Positions 5,886-11,077 of a DNA stretch of 11,077 nt are shown here, one piece after another. The notes under the pieces were generated by a model. It ran no database searches, was not told the origin of the DNA, and worked only from the letters and a program-made list of their open reading frames with translations. A program made the position numbers and the translations under genes. The first letter of the stretch is position 1; each line of letters starts with the position of its first letter. The stretch spans positions 1 to 11,077 of the forward strand of contig JAQCJS010000013.1 in NCBI GenBank assembly GCA_027592975.1, read 5' to 3'. This stretch comes from Chloroflexota bacterium (GTDB lineage: Bacteria; Chloroflexota; Dehalococcoidia; UBA2979).

Positions 5886-7793
5886 ATGGGCTTCTGGGGC
5901 GGCGGATCGGCGGGCGGCTGGAGCACCAGCGCCACGAGCATGGGCCCGAACGCCCGACGTGGCATGGACGGGTGGAACGACGACGACCTGGGCAAGATCT
6001 ATGACCGCACCGTCGTGGCGCGACTGCTGCCCTACCTCAAGCCGTTCAAGGTGCGCGCGTTCGTCGCGCTGTTCGGCGTCCTCGGCTTCTCGCTCGCATC
6101 CACCGTCCAGCCGCTGCTCATCGGCTTTGCCGTGGACGACGCTGTCCGAGGCGACATGGACGGGCTGTCGCGCTGGGTGATGTGGTTGGCCGCCACGGTG
6201 GCCGTCTCGTGGGCGTTCCAGTACCTCCAGCTCACGCAGACCGGGTACATCGGCCATCGCATCCTGCTGCGGCTGCGCACGGAGATGTTCGCCCACATCC
6301 AGCGGCTGTCGTTGTCGTTCATCGACCGGCACGAGGTCGGCCGCATCATGTCGCGCGTCACCAGCGACGTGACGGCGCTGCAGGAGCTGCTCACCACGGG
6401 CAGCCTGACCGTGCTGTCCGACATCCTGGTGCTGTTCATCGTGATCGCGTTGCTCATCGAACGGGACGTGGAGCTGGCGTTCGTGACGTTCGCCAGCGTG
6501 CCGATCCTGGTGGCGGTGATGGTCGTGTGGCAGCGGCGCGCTCGACAGGCGTTCGTCGCCGTGCGACAGACGATCTCCACCGTGAACGCCACGCTGAACG
6601 AGAACGTCTCCGGCGTGCGCGTGATCCAGTCGCTCTCCCGGGAGGACGAGAACGCGCGGCGCTTCGATGCGGTCAACCGGCAGAACCTGCGCGCGAACGT
6701 CTCCGCGGGACGGCTCTCCGCCGCCGTGCTGCCGATCGTGGAGGGCGTCGTGGCGCTGTCCACCGCCCTGGTGCTGGTGGTCGGCGGGATGCGCGTGGCG
6801 CAGGGCGAACTGACGGTCGGCATCGTCACCGCGTTCGTGCTCTACATCTCGCGCTTCTTCGACCCGGTGCGCGACCTGGTGCTCCAGTACACGCAGATCC
6901 AGCGCGCGATGGCCGGGGGGCAGCGGATCATCGAGGTCCTGAACACGAAGCCCGAGGTCGTCGACCGCCCGGACGCGCGATCGTTCGAGGTGCAGGGCCG
7001 CGTGGACTTCGATGACGTGACGTTCGCGTACGTCACCGGGCGGCCCGTGCTCCAGCACATCGATCTGCACGTGAAGGCGGGCGAGACGATCGCCTTCGTC
7101 GGCCAGACCGGCGCGGGCAAGAGCACGATGACGAACCTCATCGGCCGCTACTACGACGTGACCGAGGGCGCGATCCGCATCGACGGCGTGGACGTACGCG
7201 ACATGAAGCTGTCCGACCTGCACCGCCAAATGGGCGTGGTGCTCCAGGATCCGTTCCTCTTCTCCGGCACGATCCGCGAGAACATCCGCTACGGGCGCCT
7301 CGAAGCGACCGACGAAGAGGTCGAGGCGACCGCGCAGCTCATGGGCGCGGACACATTCATTCGCCGGCTGCCGCAGGGCTACGACACGGAGCTCGCAGAG
7401 CGCGCCCACAACCTGTCCGTGGGGCAGCGGCAGCTGATCTCCTTCGCGCGCGCGCTGATCGCGGATCCGCGCATCCTGGTGCTGGACGAGGCGACGGCGA
7501 ACGTGGACACGCAGACCGAGGTGGTCATCCAGGCGGCGCTGCGGGAGATGCTGAAGGGGCGTACCTCCTTCGTGATCGCGCACCGGCTCTCCACCATCCG
7601 CGACGCCACCCGCATCGTGGTGCTGGAGCGCGGGCGGATCATCGAGCAGGGCAGCCACCCGGAACTGCTGGCGCTGGACGGCGTCTACGCACGGCTCTAC
7701 CGCATGGCCTACGCGGCTTCCGGCGACGGCGGCGTGATCACGGACGACCCGGCGTCCGCGGACGTCCAGGATGCCCCCGCGACCACCTCGTAG
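5886..7793 (+). CDS. ABC exporter half-transporter, catalytically competent partner subunit
   Basis: This encodes 635 residues from ATG, with a GGGGGAG ribosome site 5 bases upstream and 9 bp after the preceding stop, so the two genes are surely co-transcribed. A Gly/Ser-rich extension (1-35, starting MGFWGGGSAGGW) precedes the six-helix membrane domain (about 45-340). The ATPase domain spans about 370-610. Motifs are Walker A GQTGAGKS (406-413), Q454, Walker B ILVLDE (530-535) with the canonical catalytic E535, D-loop ANVD (538-541) and switch H566 (VIAHRL). Its signature is LSVGQ (510-514) instead of LSGGQ. In the dimer this signature faces the Walker A/B of the first subunit, so one ATP site is degenerate on both faces. 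The other pairs E535/H566 with the intact LSGGQ of the first subunit. The C-terminal 25 residues are acidic and probably disordered. Confidence 0.93.
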   Translation: MGFWGGGSAGGWSTSATSMGPNARRGMDGWNDDDLGKIYDRTVVARLLPYLKPFKVRAFVALFGVLGFSLASTVQPLLIGFAVDDAVRGDMDGLSRWVMWLAATVAVSWAFQYLQLTQTGYIGHRILLRLRTEMFAHIQRLSLSFIDRHEVGRIMSRVTSDVTALQELLTTGSLTVLSDILVLFIVIALLIERDVELAFVTFASVPILVAVMVVWQRRARQAFVAVRQTISTVNATLNENVSGVRVIQSLSREDENARRFDAVNRQNLRANVSAGRLSAAVLPIVEGVVALSTALVLVVGGMRVAQGELTVGIVTAFVLYISRFFDPVRDLVLQYTQIQRAMAGGQRIIEVLNTKPEVVDRPDARSFEVQGRVDFDDVTFAYVTGRPVLQHIDLHVKAGETIAFVGQTGAGKSTMTNLIGRYYDVTEGAIRIDGVDVRDMKLSDLHRQMGVVLQDPFLFSGTIRENIRYGRLEATDEEVEATAQLMGADTFIRRLPQGYDTELAERAHNLSVGQRQLISFARALIADPRILVLDEATANVDTQTEVVIQAALREMLKGRTSFVIAHRLSTIRDATRIVVLERGRIIEQGSHPELLALDGVYARLYRMAYAASGDGGVITDDPASADVQDAPATTS

Positions 7794-7830
7794 CCCTCGC
7801 CGCTCCCGCACCAGCCCGACGGCGATCGGC

Positions 7831-7836
7831 TATCAT
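7831..7836 (+). promoter_or_regulatory. Possible -10 element before the DinB-like gene
   Basis: TATCAT matches the -10 consensus at 5 of 6 positions and lies 26 bases before the ATG at 7863. No acceptable -35 hexamer is found at 16-18 bp spacing, so this may be an extended or activator-dependent promoter, or chance. Confidence 0.3.
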
Positions 7837-7862
7837 CCGCGACCACAGGCGAGGGGGACGAC

Positions 7863-8336
7863 ATGACGACACGCGACGAGATCATCGCGGGCATCCGGCA
7901 GGTGGACGAACGGCTCGCGGCGCTACGCGACCGCATCATCGAGGCGGGCGAGCGGCCGCTGACCGAGGGCACATGGGTGGTGCGGGACGCACTGTCGCAC
8001 CTCGCCGCGCGCGGCAACGGCGTCGACCGGGTGATCCAGCGCCTGCAGGCGTGGGAGGCCGGACTGCCCTTCATGCCGCCCCACACGATCGACGAGATCA
8101 ACGCGGGCCAGGTGGAGGAGCGCCGCTCCGCGGACATCGCGAGCCTCCTCGACGAGATCAAGGTCGGTCACGCCGCCGCGCTCGCCGCGATCGAGCATGT
8201 GGACGACGAGACGCTGGCGAAGGAGATGCCGCAGGGCTTCCGCCCCGGCGACGCCCCGGTCGGCGACCTCATCGTCCGCGGCGGCCCGGCGCACGACAAC
8301 GGCCACATCGACCAGATCGAGGCTGCGCTCCCCTAG
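7863..8336 (+). CDS. DinB-fold protein (putative metal-dependent enzyme)
   Basis: This encodes 157 residues from ATG, with a strong GAGGGGG site 5 bases upstream. The protein is almost all helix, as expected of the four-helix DinB/YfiT/maleylpyruvate-isomerase N-terminal fold. H46 lies on the second helix in the typical W..RD.LSHLA context (W38, H46), and HDNGH (H144, H148) on the last helix gives the HxxxH pair. These three His are the usual metal site of the superfamily. Members include thiol-dependent S-transferases using mycothiol or bacillithiol and many uncharacterised proteins, so the reaction is open. The middle shows the common VEERRSADIASLLDEIKVGH segment. It sits 69 bp after the ABC pair on the same strand and is followed immediately by a hairpin, which suggests it ends its own transcript. 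The fold is well supported; the function is not. Confidence 0.82.
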   Translation: MTTRDEIIAGIRQVDERLAALRDRIIEAGERPLTEGTWVVRDALSHLAARGNGVDRVIQRLQAWEAGLPFMPPHTIDEINAGQVEERRSADIASLLDEIKVGHAAALAAIEHVDDETLAKEMPQGFRPGDAPVGDLIVRGGPAHDNGHIDQIEAALP

Positions 8337-8359
8337 CGCGCCGGAGGCTGTCCGGCGCG
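8337..8359 (+). terminator. GC-rich hairpin directly after the DinB-like gene
   Basis: CGCGCCGGA (8337-8345) and TCCGGCGCG (8351-8359) form a perfect 9-bp stem with a GGCTG loop, beginning at the base after the stop codon. No U-tract follows, so it is not a classical intrinsic terminator. It may still pause polymerase or protect a 3' end, and it separates this gene from the DMT transporter gene. Confidence 0.5.
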
Positions 8360-8429
8360 TCGGCTATCGCCTCACGCGCGCGGCGGCGAACATGGGGCCC
8401 ACGTCCGCCTCGGACGAGGAAGGGCCCCT

Positions 8430-9326
8430 GTGGGCGAAGCCGCAGCCCTGGTCTCCGCGTTCTGCTGGGCCGGCACCAGCGTCGCGCTCGCACGCCTCGG
8501 CACGCGCTACGGCGGGGCGGTGCTGAGCGGCCTGCGCTTCCTGATCGCCTCGCCCTTCGTGATCGCACTGCTGTTCCTCACCGGCAGCCAGCGCGAGCTG
8601 GCCAACGCGCCGTGGGCGGCGATCCTGGCGATGATCCTGAGCGCGGGCATCGGCTATGGCATCGGCGACACGATGTACGTGCGCGCGCTGCCGAGGATCG
8701 GGCTGCAGCGGATGTCCCCCACCGCCACCGCGCTGTGGGTCGCCATGAGCGCGGCCGGCGGCGTGCGCATCCTGAACGAGCCGGCGGGCTGGGACTTGCT
8801 GCTCGGCGGCGCCGCCGTGATCGTGGGCACCTACTTCGTGGTCTCCGGGCAGGTGCAGGAGCTTCCGGACCTCACGGGGCCGAGCCGCCTGGGCCCCATG
8901 GCGACGGTGGCGGTGCTGGTGGTCGTCGCGGGGGCCTGGGCCGCCGCCACGCTCCTGCTGGCGGGTGGCCGGGGCGACCTCGGTGCCATCGCTGCGGGCG
9001 CCATCCGGATCCCGGCGGGCGGCATCGTGATCTCCGTGGTTGCGCTGGCGGCCACGCGAGGGGCGATCCTGCGGCGGCTCCCGGCCCCCAGCGACCTGCC
9101 GCTGGTCATGGCGATTGGGATCGGCGGCACGGCGATCGGGAGCCTGCTCTACATCTACGCCGTGGCGGAGGCGGGCGCAGCGCGGGCGGTGATCCTCAAC
9201 TCCACCTCCCCGCTCATGGTCGTCCCGCTGTCGATGGCGTTCCTGGGGGAGCGCCCCACCATGCGCGTGGCCATTGGGACGGTGTTCTGCCTCGCCGGGA
9301 CGCTGATCGTGGTCGCCACCGGCTAG
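8430..9326 (+). CDS. EamA/DMT-family membrane transporter
   Basis: This encodes 298 residues from a GTG start, preceded by GAGGAAGGG ending 5 bases upstream. The product is strongly hydrophobic, with about ten membrane helices in two tandem EamA repeats (about 1-139 and 156-297). The second repeat ends with the characteristic FLGERPT (271-277), and NEPAG (116-120) is the equivalent place in the first. Family members are drug/metabolite exporters or permeases for amino acids, nucleosides or other small molecules; the substrate cannot be predicted here. The gene is 93 bp behind the DinB-like gene, separated by a strong hairpin, so independent transcription is likely. Nearby proteins give no substrate hint. 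Confidence 0.88.
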   Translation: MGEAAALVSAFCWAGTSVALARLGTRYGGAVLSGLRFLIASPFVIALLFLTGSQRELANAPWAAILAMILSAGIGYGIGDTMYVRALPRIGLQRMSPTATALWVAMSAAGGVRILNEPAGWDLLLGGAAVIVGTYFVVSGQVQELPDLTGPSRLGPMATVAVLVVVAGAWAAATLLLAGGRGDLGAIAAGAIRIPAGGIVISVVALAATRGAILRRLPAPSDLPLVMAIGIGGTAIGSLLYIYAVAEAGAARAVILNSTSPLMVVPLSMAFLGERPTMRVAIGTVFCLAGTLIVVATG

Positions 9327-9388
9327 GCGGCCGGGTTGACCGGGCTAACAACTCCTGTGCAATAACTGGGTCTAACCTTCACGTACCC

Positions 9389-9417
9389 GTCACACCGGCG
9401 CCGAATTCTGTTATGGT
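9389..9417 (+). promoter_or_regulatory. Candidate promoter of the small zinc-ribbon gene
   Basis: GTCACA (9389-9394) and TATGGT (9412-9417) each match the -35 and -10 consensus at 4 of 6 positions, with 17 bp spacing. They lie in the most AT-rich part of the 150-bp spacer. Transcription would start near 9424, leaving a leader of about 53 bases. An alternative is TTGACC (9336-9341) with a poor -10 near 9360. Confidence 0.4.
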
Positions 9418-9476
9418 GATGCAGGCGCCGGGCGGGGACACCCGAACGCCGGACATGGGTCTAGCCAGGGGGGGAT

Positions 9477-9656
9477 ATGGCGACGAAGACGCGTGCAATC
9501 GTGTGCGAGACTCACCACTGGATGCTGCCGGCACCCGGTGGCCCGACCAGCGTAGGCACCTGCAAGCACTGCGGCGCTGAGAAGGAATTCTCCAACGCCG
9601 CCGCTCGAGGCTGGGTTCCGCGTCCCGCGGCGAAGAAGAAGCCCGCGACCGCCTAG
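9477..9656 (+). CDS. Small CxxC zinc-ribbon-like protein
   Basis: This encodes 59 residues from ATG (9477) to TAG (9654-9656), with a strong AGGGGGG ribosome site just upstream. Residues 10-32 contain a probable metal site: C10, H13/H14, then C29 and C32 in CKHCG. The pattern HHW...PGGPTSVGTCKHCGAEKEF is the core of small proteins that I recall as frequent in Chloroflexota, where they are mostly unnamed. The tail (45-59) is rich in Lys, Pro and Ala (RPAAKKKPATA) and could contact nucleic acid or ribosome, which is inference. It has its own promoter candidate and is followed by hairpins, so it looks like a single-gene unit between the DMT transporter gene and typA. The gene is well supported; the function is unknown. 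Confidence 0.8.
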   Translation: MATKTRAIVCETHHWMLPAPGGPTSVGTCKHCGAEKEFSNAAARGWVPRPAAKKKPATA

Positions 9657-9667
9657 CCACCCTGCTC

Positions 9668-9681
9668 CCGGCCACGGCCGG
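9668..9681. repeat. Short inverted repeat after the zinc-ribbon gene
   Basis: CCGGCC and GGCCGG are perfect 6-bp arms around a two-base spacer, 11 bases after the stop codon. With only two bases between the arms, the innermost pair would open in RNA. It is followed within 15 bases by a larger hairpin, so the two may form one 3' end structure. Confidence 0.4.
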
Positions 9682-9693
9682 TCGAATGCACCT

Positions 9694-9722
9694 CACACAG
9701 CCGCCCCCGGGCGGCTGTCGTG
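9694..9722 (+). terminator. Strong hairpin between the zinc-ribbon gene and typA
   Basis: ACAGCCGCCC (9697-9706) and GGGCGGCTGT (9709-9718) are a perfect 10-bp inverted repeat. CAC (9694-9696) and GTG (9720-9722) extend it past one bulged base. The inner base pairs would open to make a loop. The downstream bases (CTTCC) are not a true U-tract. It is the most stable structure in the 232-bp spacer and the best candidate terminator of the small gene. Confidence 0.55.
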
Positions 9723-9766
9723 CTTCCGGGGCAATACCCCTGCTGGCGCGGGGGGCCGTTGGCTGT

Positions 9767-9787
9767 GATCATGAGATCATGGTGATC
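9767..9787. repeat. Tandem octamer repeat with three GATC sites
   Basis: GATCATGA and GATCATGG are adjacent copies (9767-9774, 9775-9782), followed by TGATC (9783-9787). This gives three GATC in 21 bp. GATCA at the left end and TGATC at the right end are also inverted repeats. It lies about 100 bp before the typA start. It could be a regulator site; no protein can be named. Confidence 0.45.
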
Positions 9788-9888
9788 GCGCGGGCGTGCT
9801 CAGCCGAGCCCCGCACTCCCGCCAGACACCACCCAGCCGCCGCAACCAGTTTCGACTGCTGCTCGCCTAACGTCAGGATCGTGCCCGC

Positions 9889-11077
9889 GTGACCGCCATC
9901 AGGAATGACCTCCGCAACGTCGCGATCATCGCGCATGTCGACCACGGCAAGACCACCCTGGTTGACGCCATGCTGCGCCAGTCCGGGACGTTCTCGGCCC
10001 ACGAGGCCGTGATCGACCGGATCATGGACAACAACGACCTGGAGCGCGAAAAGGGCATCACGATCCTCGCGAAGAACGCCGCCGTGCGCCGCGGCGACGT
10101 GAAGATCAACATCGTCGACACCCCCGGCCACGCCGACTTCGGCGGCGAGGTGGAGCGCGGTCTGACCCTGGTGGACGGCGTCCTCCTGCTGGTCGACGCC
10201 TCCGAGGGGCCGCTGCCGCAGACGCGCTTCGTCCTCCGCAAGGCCCTCTCGCTGCACCTGCCGGTGATCCTGGTCGTGAACAAGATCGACCGCCAGGACG
10301 CCCGCGTCGCCGAGGTCGTGGACGAGACGTACGAACTGTTCCTGGAACTGGACGCGACGGACGTGCAGATCGAGTTCCCGATCGTCTACACCAACGCGAA
10401 GGCCGGCACCGCCACGCTGGACATCAACGTCCCGGGCGAGAACCTGGATCCGCTGTTCGAGACCATCCTTACGCACATCCCGGCCCCCACCTACGAGGAG
10501 GGCCGCCCCTTCCAGGCACTGGTCACCAACCTGGACGCCTCGCCGTACCTCGGTCGCCTCGCGCTCTGCCGCGTGCACGAGGGATCGGTGAAGAAGGGCC
10601 AGACGGTCGCGTGGTGCCGCGTGGACGGCACCATCCAGAACGCGAAGATCGTGGAGCTGTTCGTGACGGAGGCGCTGGAGCGCACCAGCGCGGACACCGC
10701 CGGCCCCGGCGAAATCATCGCGATCGCGGGCATCCCGGAGATCACGATCGGCGAGACGCTGGCCGACATGGCCGACCCCCGTCCGCTCCCCGTGATCAGC
10801 GTGGACGAACCGAGCATGTCCATGACCATCGGCGTGAACTCCTCGCCGCTGTCCGGACAGGACGGCGACAAGCTCACCGGGCGCCTGCTGAAGAGCCGCC
10901 TGGATCAGGAGATCCTGGGCAACGTCTCGATCAAGGTGGAGCCCGCCGACCGCCCGGACACCTACGCGGTCTACGGCCGCGGTGAGCTGCAGCTCGCCGT
11001 GCTGGTGGAGACGATGCGCCGCGAGGGCTTTGAGATGACCGTGGGCAAGCCGGAGGTCGTGACACGCACGATCGACG
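9889..11077 (+). CDS. typA: Translational GTPase TypA/BipA, C-terminus outside window
   Basis: The frame starts at a GTG, with AGGA 10 bases upstream. An in-frame TAA at 9868-9870 leaves no earlier start. 396 codons are present; full-length family members are about 600 residues, so roughly one third is missing at the window edge. GTPase motifs are clear: G1 AHVDHGKT (15-22), G2 region EREKGITI (52-59), G3 DTPGH (77-81), G4 NKID (131-134). The G5 region reads TNAKAG (168-173), where SAKAG/SALNG-like sequences are usual. The Asp-Asn-Asn-Asp-Leu-Glu switch and [20 protein letters not shown] (99-118) are typical of TypA rather than EF-G or LepA. Domain II (about 200-290) and the start of the EF-G-like domain III with [11 protein letters not shown] follow. 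TypA binds the ribosome and acts in stress or cold adaptation and ribosome assembly. Identity is firm. Confidence 0.95.
   Translation, partial: MTAIRNDLRNVAIIAHVDHGKTTLVDAMLRQSGTFSAHEAVIDRIMDNNDLEREKGITILAKNAAVRRGDVKINIVDTPGHADFGGEVERGLTLVDGVLLLVDASEGPLPQTRFVLRKALSLHLPVILVVNKIDRQDARVAEVVDETYELFLELDATDVQIEFPIVYTNAKAGTATLDINVPGENLDPLFETILTHIPAPTYEEGRPFQALVTNLDASPYLGRLALCRVHEGSVKKGQTVAWCRVDGTIQNAKIVELFVTEALERTSADTAGPGEIIAIAGIPEITIGETLADMADPRPLPVISVDEPSMSMTIGVNSSPLSGQDGDKLTGRLLKSRLDQEILGNVSIKVEPADRPDTYAVYGRGELQLAVLVETMRREGFEMTVGKPEVVTRTID

Noticed and set aside
5694..7811. A very long open frame (705 codons) on the minus strand opposite the second ABC subunit
   Set aside because: The translation is Arg/His/Asp-rich low-complexity with no family motif, and the plus strand carries a complete ABC exporter. 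Such antisense frames arise from high third-position GC.
7973..9580. Open frame of 535 codons on the plus strand crossing the DinB-like and DMT genes
   Set aside because: It is out of frame with both supported genes and gives an Arg/Gly/His-rich protein without motifs.
9686..9892. 68-codon frame between the zinc-ribbon gene and typA
   Set aside because: It begins inside the hairpin region, has no ribosome site, shows no domain and overlaps the typA start.

Overview
The window is GC-rich throughout, with strong G/C preference at third codon positions and several GTG starts. It looks like ordinary chromosomal DNA of a high-GC bacterium. A Chloroflexota genome is my best guess, from recalled resemblance of the 59-residue CxxC zinc-ribbon protein and the efflux adaptor to proteins of that phylum. 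An actinobacterium is not excluded. I see no rRNA, tRNA, CRISPR array, transposase, integrase or phage gene.

Left part (1-2308): two genes on the minus strand. At the edge is a large HlyD/RND-type membrane-fusion (efflux adaptor) protein, cut by the window at its Gly/Ala/Gln-rich tail. It has its own upstream region with a promoter-like element overlapping an imperfect palindrome. Before it lies a small three-helix membrane protein of unknown function. A 238-bp divergent intergenic region then holds a perfect hairpin, a (CGG)8 run and a second hairpin that would bury the Shine-Dalgarno sequence of the next gene.

Centre left (2309-3880): a stand-alone PAS-domain protein and a YgjP/DUF45-type zinc metallopeptidase read rightward. 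A small two-helix membrane protein converges on them, and the two facing stop codons lie in one inverted repeat.

Centre (3881-7793): two adjacent half-size ABC exporters, 9 bp apart behind one promoter-like element. The residue pattern is clearly that of an asymmetric heterodimer. The first protein has Asp for the catalytic Glu and Gln for the switch His, while the second has the canonical Glu and His but an altered signature (LSVGQ). They should form one exporter with one consensus and one degenerate ATP site.

Right (7794-11077): a DinB-fold protein, a GC-rich hairpin, an EamA/DMT transporter, the small zinc-ribbon protein, a hairpin-containing spacer, and the N-terminal two thirds of the translational GTPase TypA/BipA, which runs off the window. 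The window is rich in transport genes (efflux adaptor, ABC pair, DMT carrier), but apart from the ABC pair nothing shows that the genes act together. I found no convincing new multi-gene system. The most checkable novelties are the structured PAS-gene leader, the palindrome before the efflux adaptor and the small zinc-ribbon gene.
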